A DNA stretch of 64,000 bases. It comes from Mailhella massiliensis. Lineage in GTDB: Bacteria; Desulfobacterota; Desulfovibrionia; Desulfovibrionales; Desulfovibrionaceae. Each line of letters starts with the position of its first letter. Position 1 is the stretch's first letter. The stretch lies in assembly GCF_900155525.1 (NCBI RefSeq), contig NZ_LT706940.1:1-64000 (forward strand), in the 5' to 3' direction. A program made the translations under genes and the position numbers. Shown here piece after piece: positions 1 through 7,482 of this stretch. Under the pieces are notes generated by a model. That model worked only from the letters and a program-made list of their open reading frames with translations. It was not told where the DNA came from and did no database searches.

Positions 1-32
1 TCAATCTGAGCCAGAATCAAACTCTCCAGTTG
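1..32 (-). rRNA. rrs: 16S ribosomal RNA, 5' end only (partial)
   Basis: The complement of the first 25 bases reads AGAGTTTGATTCTGGCTCAG plus ATTGA, the universal 5' end of bacterial 16S rRNA. The gene therefore runs off the left edge on the minus strand and only its first ~32 nt are in the window. The 5' limit is placed by aligning the AGAGTTTG block to positions 8-15 of the E. coli molecule, so it may be off by a few bases. Confidence 0.95.
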
Positions 33-105
33 AAAAGTATTTGATTCAGAGAACCAAAGTTCTCAAATCGAACTCAAAGCTCTATTTCCCAACTCGCTCT
101 TCACT

Positions 106-117
106 TGTCAAAGAACC
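106..117 (-). promoter_or_regulatory. rrn leader boxA-like antitermination site
   Basis: On the minus strand the leader contains GTTCTTTGACAA, close to the E. coli boxA TGCTCTTTAACA. It lies between the proximal promoter and the 16S start, where NusB/S10 antitermination complexes load on rRNA transcripts. Assignment is by similarity and position. Confidence 0.6.
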
Positions 118-143
118 GTGCCGCTCACTCGCGGCGGTGTTGC

Positions 144-172
144 TTTATGCAACTTTTCGTTTCCGCTGTCAA
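144..172 (-). promoter_or_regulatory. rrn proximal promoter
   Basis: Minus-strand TTGACA (167-172), a 17-nt spacer and CATAAA (144-149), about 110 nt upstream of the 16S start. The -35 is a perfect sigma70 hexamer and the spacer is ideal; the -10 is weaker. Confidence 0.72.
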
Positions 173-251
173 CAACTTTTTTCAAAGTTTTTTCAGCGAA
201 GCGCCTTCGGCGTGAGCTCGTTTGAGCCGCTGTGCCTCAGCGCGTTTTCGA

Positions 252-280
252 GTTATGCCCGTTTCACCCCGTTCTGTCAA
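252..280 (-). promoter_or_regulatory. rrn distal promoter
   Basis: A second minus-strand TTGACA (275-280), 17-nt spacer and CATAAC (252-257). It has the same architecture as the proximal promoter 108 nt downstream, and A/T-rich blocks resembling an UP element lie just upstream (281-330). Tandem promoters are the usual arrangement for rRNA operons. Confidence 0.72.
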
Positions 281-299
281 ACACTTTTTTCGAATTTTT

Positions 300-738
300 C
301 GGGAAATTTTTCGCTGATTCTTCGTATCCTGCCGATAAAACTTGCCATAGGGAAAAAAATTCTTCGTTTTTCCTCTTCCGAAGGACCGCCTTTTTCCCCG
401 GAAAACAGAAAAACAGCCTCATCCCTCCCTTCTGAGCTCTGCCTCCAAGCTGAAGAACTCTTACCGGTGAGCCATGCACACGCAGAACCTTCGCGGCTTC
501 TCGAAACAGTCCTCCCGGACAACGCCCTTCATGATGAAACGGCTGCGCGCCCCTTCCGTAAAAGAATTATCTTCCTCTCAGAAGAGTCCCCCATGCTCTT
601 CCTTATGCGCGGTCTCTCAAAAAGCCTGTTCGTCTCCGGGCAACCGCCTTCCCGACAACCATTCACGCGGACCGGAAATTTTCCGATACCGTTTTCATCC
701 AGACGGCCAGAAGGCCGTCCTTTTCCGGTACGACTCTT
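300..738. other. intergenic, no gene recognised
   Basis: About 440 bp between the rrn promoters and the terminator of the flavin reductase gene. Open frames exist on both strands but none has a recognisable domain, a convincing ribosome-binding site or a family-like composition. I see nothing specific here. Confidence 0.55.
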
Positions 739-771
739 AAAAACAGAGGGAGAACTGCCGGCAGCTCTCCT
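739..771 (-). terminator. terminator of the flavin reductase gene
   Basis: Minus-strand stem GGAGAGCTGCC / GGCAGTTCTCC followed by CTCTGTTTTT, about 30 nt after the stop codon at 798. Confidence 0.7.
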
Positions 772-797
772 TCTCACCGGAACGACTCCGGTATTTC

Positions 798-1376
798 TCA
801 TATATTCCGCTTTACCGTTTTCCCCACGGCGAAGGCACGCGCCACGAATTCTCCGACAGCGTAATATTCCTTGGTCAACGGGGCGAAGGAAAGCGCGTCG
901 ATACGGGCAGGGTCGGGCAGGCCTTCCGGGGTAAGACAGTTTCTGTTGACCTTCACGTCCATGATTTCTCCCACGAACTGGATGTGGGAGCCGAGTTCCA
1001 GGGAGTGGCGGAGCAGAAGTTCCAGCACCACGGGGCATTCCGCCACAAAAGGCGCATCGACATGCTCCCCTGCACGCGGTGTGAGGCCGAGAGTCTTAAA
1101 CTTTTCTTCCTGCCTGCCGGAAACCAGGCCTGCAAAGTCCGCCTGTCCCACCATATTTCTGCTGGGAATGCTTACGGTAAAGGCCTGCTTCTGCTGGAGA
1201 GAACGACAGGTCCAGGAGGAACGCCGAAGAGATACGGACAGACACGGGGGCTGAGAACAACACAGTCCGCCCCAGGCAGCCGTCATGATGTTAGGCTGCC
1301 CTGCCTCGTCATACGTCCCCACAAGAAGCACGGGAGCGGGAGAAAGAAAAGCCTGAGGGCCAAGAGAAATGAACAT
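798..1376 (-). CDS. flavin reductase-like (flavoredoxin-type) FMN-binding protein
   Basis: 192 aa with the split-barrel FMN-binding fold of the flavin reductase/flavoredoxin family. Visible hallmarks are the N-terminal PVLLVGTYDEAGQPNIMTAAW strand region, the middle VSIPSRNMVGQADFAG segment and the C-terminal LELGSHIQFVGEIMDVKVN strand. Such proteins bind FMN and shuttle electrons between NAD(P)H or ferredoxin systems and acceptors; in Desulfovibrio, flavoredoxin has been linked to thiosulfate and sulfite metabolism. The start has GAGG seven bases upstream. It is transcribed alone, with terminators on both sides. Substrate and partner cannot be deduced from sequence. Confidence 0.85.
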   Translation of the reverse strand: MFISLGPQAFLSPAPVLLVGTYDEAGQPNIMTAAWGGLCCSQPPCLSVSLRRSSWTCRSLQQKQAFTVSIPSRNMVGQADFAGLVSGRQEEKFKTLGLTPRAGEHVDAPFVAECPVVLELLLRHSLELGSHIQFVGEIMDVKVNRNCLTPEGLPDPARIDALSFAPLTKEYYAVGEFVARAFAVGKTVKRNI

Positions 1377-1493
1377 GTTCGCCTCAAATCACGCTATGTT
1401 TCCATGAAAAGCGAAGACTCGAAACCGGAATCGGACCAAGCGGAGCGCTCCGCCGCCGTGTTGCTTCCGGTAAAAACACGCCTCCGACTTCAA

Positions 1494-1520
1494 AAAATCC
1501 GTCCGCCGGACAATCCGAAA
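1494..1520 (-). terminator. possible terminator downstream of the HTH regulator
   Basis: Minus-strand hairpin TTGTCC-GGC-GGACGG followed by ATTTTTT, ~150 nt after the stop codon at 1666. The stem is short and includes G-T pairs. Confidence 0.45.
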
Positions 1521-1665
1521 GCCTGTGCCCTTCCCTCATACACAGCAGACACCATGCGAACGATGCGGCTCCGCAGCCTCAACCGGGAGGACAGGAAAGA
1601 AACGCCCTGCTTCCGGCCCGGAACCGCATACATCGGATGCCGCCGCAGCATTTCTGAAAGATATC

Positions 1666-2346
1666 CTACAGGGGCTGAAAGGCCCAGACGGCCTTTCCGT
1701 AATAACGCGAAGACCATTCGGCGGCTGCGACAGATATATCCGCTTCCAGATCCCTGCGTTCCGCCCTGAGTTCATAGCCCTCCGGCGTCATGAAAACGCG
1801 GCGGAACTGGAGTCCGCTGCCTCCCAGTACGGCGACCACATCCCCCTCTTCCACATCCGCACCCGGCATCACGGCCACAAGCGCGCCCTTATTGAGGGCG
1901 GGGGCCATGCAGCGTTCCAGCAGACGGAATACCTGCAGGCCCTCCCGAATGACTTCCTGGGGAAAAATCTGCGTGCCCGCTTCGGGGAAAGATCCGTCGC
2001 GCTGCCGAACCGTACTGAAAATGGACAGTTCTCCCGGGCGCACGGTTTCCAGAAGCGGGGGCGGCGGTTCATGCAGCCCCGCCTCGGAAAGCTCTTCCTG
2101 TTGCTTCATTTCCGCGCTCATGTACACGGGCGGCTCTCCGAAGCGCAGCCAGTCCATGCGTACATTGAAAAGATCGCAGATATATACACACCACGGCAGG
2201 GGAATCGCTCCTCGTCTCTTGGCTTCCGATATGCTCCCCTGTTGCAGGTTGAGCAGATCCGCCAGTTCGGCCTGTGTACGCCGCTGGGAAACGAAAAGCA
2301 TCCTGGCATAGACAGGTTCAAATTGATCGATATCCGGCCGTTCCAT
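1666..2346 (-). CDS. CI-type helix-turn-helix regulator with degenerate S24 peptidase-like domain
   Basis: 226 aa. Residues ~12-65 form a CI-repressor-like helix-turn-helix (TQAELADLLNLQQGSISEAK). Residues ~105-226 resemble the LexA/CI S24 self-cleaving domain. The usual catalytic Ser of the GDSMEP motif is replaced by Cys146 (ERCMAPALNKG), and the position of the catalytic Lys appears to be Arg182 (LQFRRVF), so classical autocleavage looks impaired. The gene begins 12 nt after hflC and is probably co-transcribed with hflKC. It may sense a signal affecting membrane-protein quality control, but its target is unknown. Related regulators occur outside prophages, and no phage genes are nearby. 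Confidence 0.75.
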   Translation of the reverse strand: MERPDIDQFEPVYARMLFVSQRRTQAELADLLNLQQGSISEAKRRGAIPLPWCVYICDLFNVRMDWLRFGEPPVYMSAEMKQQEELSEAGLHEPPPPLLETVRPGELSIFSTVRQRDGSFPEAGTQIFPQEVIREGLQVFRLLERCMAPALNKGALVAVMPGADVEEGDVVAVLGGSGLQFRRVFMTPEGYELRAERRDLEADISVAAAEWSSRYYGKAVWAFQPL

Positions 2347-2358
2347 GCACGTCCCCGC

Positions 2359-3210
2359 CTACTTGATAGGCTGAAGCAGGGGGCTGTCCGGTGTGAGTAC
2401 CATGCGGGTATTTTCTCCCAGCGACTTGCGTAACGCTTCCAGGCCACGCTGGAAGGAGAAAAATTCCGGTGAACGGGAAAAAGCCTCGGCATAAATGCGC
2501 GCAGCCTCGGCATCGCCTTCGCCGCGAAGAACCTGAGCCTGCTTTCCGGCCTCGGCCAGAATAAGGGCCCGTTCCTTTTCCGCAGCGGAACGGATCTTGG
2601 TGGCTTCTTCGGAACCTTCGGAACGGTACTGCGTGGCCTGCCGTTCGCGTTCGGCGCGCATACGGTCGAAAATGGCACGCTGGTTTTCGGCGGGCAGGTC
2701 GGTGCGCTTGATGCGCACGTCCACAATGCTGATGCCGAATTCCTTCATCTGCTGCGACGCCTTTTCCGTCACCGATTCCATAATGGAGTTTCTTTCATCC
2801 GCCACCACCTCGGTCAGCGTATGGCGACCTATATGGGCGCGTATCTGCGAATAGATGACGGCATCCAGACGGGCCTGCGCATTCGCTTCCGTACGCATGG
2901 TGCGGTAGAACCGCAGAGGGTCTTCGATTTTCCAGCGTGCGTAATTGTCGAGCACGATGGTTTTGAGATCGCTCGTCAGCGCTTCGGCGGGGCGGGCATC
3001 GTAATCGAGAATACGGGCTTCAAAATACACCACATTCTGAACGAACGGCAGTTTGGCATGAAGACCCGGTCCATATACCTTGTCCAGAGGATGGCCCAAC
3101 TGTATGACCAGCGCCTGCTGCGTCTGATTCACAATGAAAAGCGTCTGCTGCGCGAGCAGCGCCAGAATCAGCAGCGCCGGGATCAGAAGTACGGATTTCA
3201 AACCCTTCAT
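2359..3210 (-). CDS. hflC: HflC, SPFH-domain modulator of FtsH
   Basis: 283 aa. One N-terminal membrane anchor (residues ~5-25, SVLLIPALLILALLA) is followed by an SPFH/prohibitin domain (VIQLGHPLDKVYGPGLHAKLPF) and a charged Ala/Glu-rich coiled coil (ATKIRSAAEKERALILAEAG). HflC pairs with HflK in a large periplasmic-side assembly around the FtsH protease and limits its access to membrane substrates. The ATG overlaps the hflK stop by one base (TGATG), indicating translational coupling. The length is normal. Confidence 0.95.
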   Translation of the reverse strand: MKGLKSVLLIPALLILALLAQQTLFIVNQTQQALVIQLGHPLDKVYGPGLHAKLPFVQNVVYFEARILDYDARPAEALTSDLKTIVLDNYARWKIEDPLRFYRTMRTEANAQARLDAVIYSQIRAHIGRHTLTEVVADERNSIMESVTEKASQQMKEFGISIVDVRIKRTDLPAENQRAIFDRMRAERERQATQYRSEGSEEATKIRSAAEKERALILAEAGKQAQVLRGEGDAEAARIYAEAFSRSPEFFSFQRGLEALRKSLGENTRMVLTPDSPLLQPIK

Positions 3211-4379
3211 CAGCGCTTTTCCTCCTTGGCGCCGTCCTGCCTTTTCCAGGCATCCAGCGGAAGCAGGGGGAGCACGTTGGAACCGGCATCGGAGGGAAGC
3301 ACCAGCTTTTCCATGCCCGGCTTGCTCAAGATATCTTCAAACGCTTCATACATCATACGTTTTCTGGTCACATCCTCGGCTTTTTCATACTCGGCAAGCA
3401 CGGAAAGGAAACGCTGCGCCTCGCCTTCGGCCTCGCGCACACGCGTTTCCCGATAGGCTTCGGCCTTGTTCACCATTTCCGAAGCCTGGCCCTGCGCCTT
3501 GGGAAGAATGTCGCGCCGGTAGGCCTCGGCCTCGTTGATGCTGCGCTGCTTGTCTTCGCGGGCACTGGCAACATCTTTAAACGCGTCGCGCACTTCCTGC
3601 GGGGGCTGCACGTCCTGCATCTGCACGGCAACCACCTGGACGCCCACCTGGTAGCGGTCCAGAATGCTCTGAAGCAGCTCCGCCACATCGTTCTGTATCT
3701 TCACACGGCCGTCCGTGAGAGCAGAATCCAGCGTATTCTTGCCGATGACTTCGCGCATGGAGGCTTCCGCCGCACGCTTGACCACCTGATCGGGCCGGAT
3801 GACGTTGAACAGGTAGTCCACCGCGCCGTCAGGCTTGATCTGATACTGAATATTGAACTGTACGTTGATGATGTTCTCATCCCCCGTGAGCATGGAGGAT
3901 TCCTCATCCACGGCCTGCACGCGCCCCTGCTGAAACACACCGCCCACGGACTGGGCTCGATATCCCACCGCCGTCTGGCGCACCTGCGAAACCTTGGGCT
4001 TGAACACCTGCTCGATGGGATACGGCAGATGAATATGGGGGCCGGGAGCTTCCGTACGCACATAACGGCCGAAACGGAGCACCACACCGGCCTCATCGGG
4101 CTGCACGATATAAATGCCGGAAAGCGCCCAGACAAGCAACGCGCCGCCGATCCACCAGTGCACCCCCGGCACACCCTCTATCTTCGGGAGCTTAGGCCAT
4201 GAGAAAGAAGGACGATTCGGCCCGGAAGGCCCGCCTCTTCGCTTCTGCTGATCATCATTGTCCTGGGGATCGTCGCGATCATCGTCGCGCCTGCCCCAGT
4301 TGCCCTTGCCGGCGGAACCCCAGCCCTGTTTCTGCTGTTGTTGCCGCTTTTCCTGTAATTTATCCCAGTCCCAGTTCAT
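3210..4379 (-). CDS. hflK: HflK, SPFH-domain modulator of FtsH
   Basis: 389 aa. A Gly/Gln/Arg-rich cytoplasmic N-terminus (KRQQQQKQGWGSAGKGNWG) precedes one membrane segment (WWIGGALLVWALSGIYIV) and an SPFH domain (EAGVVLRFGRYVRTEAPGPH), as in other HflK proteins. The ATG at 4379 is chosen because a good promoter ends only 9 nt upstream of it. An upstream in-frame GTG at 4430 would lie before the -35 box. No Shine-Dalgarno sequence precedes the ATG, so the mRNA may be leaderless. First gene of the hflK-hflC-regulator unit. Confidence 0.93.
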   Translation of the reverse strand: MNWDWDKLQEKRQQQQKQGWGSAGKGNWGRRDDDRDDPQDNDDQQKRRGGPSGPNRPSFSWPKLPKIEGVPGVHWWIGGALLVWALSGIYIVQPDEAGVVLRFGRYVRTEAPGPHIHLPYPIEQVFKPKVSQVRQTAVGYRAQSVGGVFQQGRVQAVDEESSMLTGDENIINVQFNIQYQIKPDGAVDYLFNVIRPDQVVKRAAEASMREVIGKNTLDSALTDGRVKIQNDVAELLQSILDRYQVGVQVVAVQMQDVQPPQEVRDAFKDVASAREDKQRSINEAEAYRRDILPKAQGQASEMVNKAEAYRETRVREAEGEAQRFLSVLAEYEKAEDVTRKRMMYEAFEDILSKPGMEKLVLPSDAGSNVLPLLPLDAWKRQDGAKEEKR

Positions 4380-4388
4380 AGTAGGAGT

Positions 4389-4417
4389 AAAGTAGGACAC
4401 GTTCTTTTTATGGTCAA
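4389..4417 (-). promoter_or_regulatory. hflK promoter, predicting a leaderless transcript
   Basis: Minus-strand TTGACC (4412-4417), 17-nt spacer and TACTTT (4389-4394). The usual start point 6-8 nt downstream falls about 1-4 nt before the hflK ATG at 4379. Confidence 0.65.
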
Positions 4418-4506
4418 GGCGGAACTGCACGCCACGGCTCCATCCTGACGGAAAAGACCGTCCTCTCCCACCCGAACAATCTTTTTAAAAAAACAGAAAA
4501 AAATGC

Positions 4507-4535
4507 TTGACGACCCGACCCGTTTTCCCTATGTT
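4507..4535 (+). promoter_or_regulatory. promoter of first tRNA-Arg
   Basis: TTGACG (4507-4512), 17-nt spacer, TATGTT (4530-4535), ending 12 nt before the tRNA 5' end. Confidence 0.75.
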
Positions 4536-4547
4536 TGCCGTTGTCGG

Positions 4548-4624
4548 GCGCTCGTAGCTCAGCTGGATAGAGCAACAGGCTACGAACCTGTAGGTCGGGA
4601 GTTCGAATCTCTCCGGGCGCACCA
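4548..4624 (+). tRNA. tRNA-Arg (ACG), copy 1
   Basis: 77 nt cloverleaf with encoded CCA. The acceptor stem is GCGCTCG/CGGGCGC with one G-U pair, the anticodon loop is CTACGAA (anticodon ACG) and the T arm contains GGGAG-TTCGAAT-CTCTC. A34 is expected to be converted to inosine so that CGU, CGC and CGA are read. All stems pair properly in this copy. Confidence 0.97.
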
Positions 4625-4634
4625 TTTCGAGAGC

Positions 4635-4666
4635 AAAGGCTTATGAGCAATCATAAGCCTTTTTTC
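4635..4666 (+). terminator. terminator of first tRNA-Arg
   Basis: Perfect 11-bp stem AAGGCTTATGA / TCATAAGCCTT with a GCAA tetraloop, then a run of six T. Confidence 0.92.
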
Positions 4667-4699
4667 TTATCCGTTCCGCAAAAAAAGTAAAAAAAACGC

Positions 4700-4728
4700 T
4701 TGACGTTTTCACGAAGGACGACTAATGT
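4700..4728 (+). promoter_or_regulatory. promoter of second tRNA-Arg
   Basis: TTGACG (4700-4705), 17-nt spacer, TAATGT (4723-4728), ending 13 nt before the second tRNA. The spacer sequence differs from that of copy 1, so the promoter has diverged while the hexamers were kept. Confidence 0.75.
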
Positions 4729-4741
4729 CCTTTTTCACCAA

Positions 4742-4818
4742 GCGCTCGTAGCTCAGCTGGATAGAGCAACAGGCTACGAACCTGTAGGTCGGGAGTTCGA
4801 ATCCCTCCGGGCGCACCA
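4742..4818 (+). tRNA. tRNA-Arg (ACG), copy 2
   Basis: 77 nt, identical to copy 1 except for one T-to-C change in the 3' strand of the T stem (CCCTC instead of CTCTC). This puts an A-C mismatch opposite A52 of GGGAG. Anticodon ACG and CCA are intact. The copy sits in a tandem duplication with its own promoter and terminator. Confidence 0.96.
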
Positions 4819-4827
4819 TTTGAGAGT

Positions 4828-4858
4828 AAAGGCTTATGAGCAATCATAAGCCTTTTTT
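4828..4858 (+). terminator. terminator of second tRNA-Arg
   Basis: The same hairpin as after copy 1 (AAAGGCTTATGA-GCAA-TCATAAGCC then T-rich), showing that the duplication included the terminator. Confidence 0.92.
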
Positions 4859-5714
4859 CTTATCCGTTCTTCTCCGCCCCGGTCACGGGTATTCTGCACG
4901 ATAATCCCGGGTTCCGGCCGCCCGGTCTGCGTACCTCCGCCCGGCCCAAAAACGGAAGCCTTTCCCGAATCCGGTTTCCGACGACGTCCTTGCCGCCACG
5001 GCATGAACGACTGCGCACATCATCCACCACAGGATGTTCTTTCCCTCCGACTTCTTCCACAGCCGTCCCAGCCTCCGAAAGCTTTCCCGTTCACACTGTA
5101 CATGTACTGAACGAAGCGCGAAAGAGTCCCCTCCCATGCTTCTGCGCACCTGCGGGCACAGGCAGGCATACGGCGGCTCTTCCAGCCGACCTGCGGTTGC
5201 AATGGCGAGACGGAAGTCCCCCTGCCCTTCTTCCAGCGCCGTAAATAATCTCCGGCTGGCGCCGAGGCTCTTCCGTGCCGAAGATCGAAAAAAGAAGAGG
5301 CTGTGCATCCACCGCCGTCCTGCCCCCTCTGCCGGGCAGGGGTTGCCCGAAAACGTATAGTTATGAGAATGTGATGACACTCCTTTGGGTTTGCTGAAAA
5401 TGAGGTGCGGCCTGACAAGGACGCCTGAGCAAATCAGAAAGGAGCAACGGGTGACGCAAAAAAGCCGGCTCATACGATAGCCCGGTAAACGGACTTTCAC
5501 ATATCACAGACATGAGGTTTGGCGTCGCGGTTGCCATGCCGATACGGCAGGATAACCGGCTACATGGGACATCCGTCAGCCGCGAGCAGCCCCGGAGGCA
5601 GTCGGCATTCCGTATGCCGAAAAGCGCTTACGGGGCTCCGGCGGCAGAAATGACGCTCTCGGATCGTCCATGCGCCTGCCAGGCGCATCTGATAAGATCC
5701 CTTAAAGCACACAA
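4859..5714. other. gene-poor stretch, no gene recognised
   Basis: About 860 bp. The longest frames (for example minus 4883-5500, 205 codons) have no known domain, a biased Arg/Ser/Gly composition and no good ribosome-binding site, so I leave them out. No RNA motif was recognised either. Confidence 0.5.
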
Positions 5715-5744
5715 GAGGCCCCCCGGCATAGCCGGTGGGGCCTC
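5715..5744 (-). terminator. hairpin 3' of the GH144-like gene, probable terminator
   Basis: GAGGCCCC / GGGGCCTC outer stem with an inner CCGGC-ATA-GCCGG stem, 25 nt beyond the gene's stop. T residues (TGTTTTG) follow on the plus side and only weakly (CTTGTGTGCTTTA) on the minus side, so the direction of action is uncertain. Confidence 0.5.
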
Positions 5745-5769
5745 TGTTTTGCAAACGGTAAAAGAGAAA

Positions 5770-7476
5770 TCAGTTCAGACGGATGGGCAGCCCCGCCGTC
5801 AGATCACCAATATGCATGGTAAGCTGCAACGTCTCTCCGTTCTTCGGCATGAACTGAGGAAATTCCAGCAGGTTGTCGCCCTTGCGGCCTTCACGGGTGT
5901 ACTGGCTGAGCACCTTTCCCGAAGCATCGGCAATGGTGAAGAACACGATGCAGTCCTTTTCGCAGCTGTAGGGCAGGGTATAAAGTCCCGTATCGGGATG
6001 ACGGCGCAGGTCCAGAGCATCCAGTTCATAACCGGCTTCCGTCTTCTTCAACGGAACGACCACATGCGGGAAACCGTTGGTGGCGGGCAGCGGCTGCACT
6101 CCCATACGCTCCAGACCTTCCTTGACCTCGGGCACATTCATGAACAGAGACCACAAAAGCCCGCTGCGATAGTTTTCCACCATGCTCACGATGGGGAGCT
6201 GGTCAATGGCCAGGTAGCTGTTGTCGAACCAGTCATCCTTAAGGCTGAACGCGTCGTACGGACCGTAGGGGCCCCACATCTTGTCCTTATAGTTGTCCTG
6301 AATGTTCCAGAGTACGCGCATGGAATATTCAGGAGTATAGGGCATGGAAGAAAGGGCCGCCGTGGGAGCCACGGTACCCACCTCGTTGTAGGCGGACTGA
6401 TAGCGGTAGCCGCCCTTGATATCGCAAGCCGTCAGCCCCCAGAATCCTTCACTGAACTGATGTTCGGCAGGCGCGGACTCCAGAGCATAGGCACGGTTCA
6501 TAAGCGTATGGGTGATGTTGCGGACCATATAGCCGCGCCGCACATGACTGTCGGCCATACGCCTCGGATCCAGCCCTATGAAGGAGTAATGAGATAGGAA
6601 CATGCAGCCGCCGTAGGCGTTGGCGGCTTCGATGGTGTAGCCGTTGCCGGTTTTGGGCTGGTATTCTTCGGTGGAATACCAGTACTGTGCGGCTTCACGG
6701 GAAATGGGATGCGTGGGGGACCCCAGAGCCAGCACATAGGCCACCATGGCCTCGTTGAACCCGGAAATCTTCATGCCCATGCCGAACTCATGCTGCGGGC
6801 TCCAGTGCCAGAACAGTCCGTTGTTCTCGGAACGGGTGAACCAGTGCCAGTCCACATCGTGCCACAGTTCCGTAATGCAGGCACGCAGTTCCTTTTCCAG
6901 TTCCGTATCGGCGGAAAAATACGCGCGGGCAATAAGCAGCCCCTGCATCATGAAGGCCGTTTCCACAAGGTCGGCCCCGTTGTCCTGCTCACCGAAGGAA
7001 ATGGTCTTGCCGGTACGTCCGTCGAGCCAGTGGGGGAAGGCGCCGTGCAGATTCTTGCGGTCCGTCTTGTCCCGCAGGAAGGTGGCCATGGTGAGAATAC
7101 GCTTTGCTGCGTCCTCGCGGCTTATCCAGCCCCTTTCGGCAGCCACCACGATGGCGGCCACGCCGAAGCCGGAACCGCCGATGGTGGCCTGGCCGCTGTC
7201 CTTGTTGCGGCTGTCTTCATAGGCAAGACCGGATTCGGGGAACGTATGTTCCCACATGTAGCGGAAGGCGTCGAATTGCAGCCTGTCCAAGAGGAATCTG
7301 TCCTTGCGGAACGCATCGTCGGGCTGAAAAGTCTTCAGCGTCGCCGTCTGCTGCTGTTCCACCGCAGGTTCCGCAGGGGTTGCTGCCTTCTTCTCATCCT
7401 GCGCGGCGGAAGCGTTGCCGGAAAGAAGGAAGAAAATTCCCGCCACGACCAGAAAAACAAAATTTTTCAGTTTCAT
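5770..7476 (-). CDS. exported glucoamylase-family protein (GH144-like, probable beta-glucan hydrolase)
   Basis: 568 aa from the second ATG (7476), chosen because GGTGG lies six bases before it; an ATG at 7482 is the alternative. A signal peptide (MKLKNFVFLVVAGIFFLLSGNASA) targets it to the periplasm. The mature part has the (alpha/alpha)6 glucoamylase-family pattern, with a FRYMWEHTFPESGLAYEDS start, the ATIGGSGFGVAAI loop, WHWSPQHEFGMGMKISGFNEAM and GPYGPYDAFSLKDDWF. In this family (Pfam Glycoamylase, GH144) characterised members hydrolyse beta-1,2-glucans, so periplasmic glucan turnover is a reasonable guess. The gene stands alone. Confidence 0.8.
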   Translation of the reverse strand: MKLKNFVFLVVAGIFFLLSGNASAAQDEKKAATPAEPAVEQQQTATLKTFQPDDAFRKDRFLLDRLQFDAFRYMWEHTFPESGLAYEDSRNKDSGQATIGGSGFGVAAIVVAAERGWISREDAAKRILTMATFLRDKTDRKNLHGAFPHWLDGRTGKTISFGEQDNGADLVETAFMMQGLLIARAYFSADTELEKELRACITELWHDVDWHWFTRSENNGLFWHWSPQHEFGMGMKISGFNEAMVAYVLALGSPTHPISREAAQYWYSTEEYQPKTGNGYTIEAANAYGGCMFLSHYSFIGLDPRRMADSHVRRGYMVRNITHTLMNRAYALESAPAEHQFSEGFWGLTACDIKGGYRYQSAYNEVGTVAPTAALSSMPYTPEYSMRVLWNIQDNYKDKMWGPYGPYDAFSLKDDWFDNSYLAIDQLPIVSMVENYRSGLLWSLFMNVPEVKEGLERMGVQPLPATNGFPHVVVPLKKTEAGYELDALDLRRHPDTGLYTLPYSCEKDCIVFFTIADASGKVLSQYTREGRKGDNLLEFPQFMPKNGETLQLTMHIGDLTAGLPIRLN

Positions 7477-7482
7477 AACCAT

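Noticed and set aside
1666-2346. Prophage remnant signalled by a CI-like repressor
   Set aside because: No integrase, structural or other phage genes nearby; the gene is in line with hflKC.
4414-4650. 78-codon minus-strand ORF containing [20 protein letters not shown]
   Set aside because: This is the antisense translation of a tRNA gene, a well-known false protein found over tRNAs.
4883-5500. 205-codon minus-strand ORF
   Set aside because: No domain, no ribosome-binding site, biased composition; overlapping frames are equally open.
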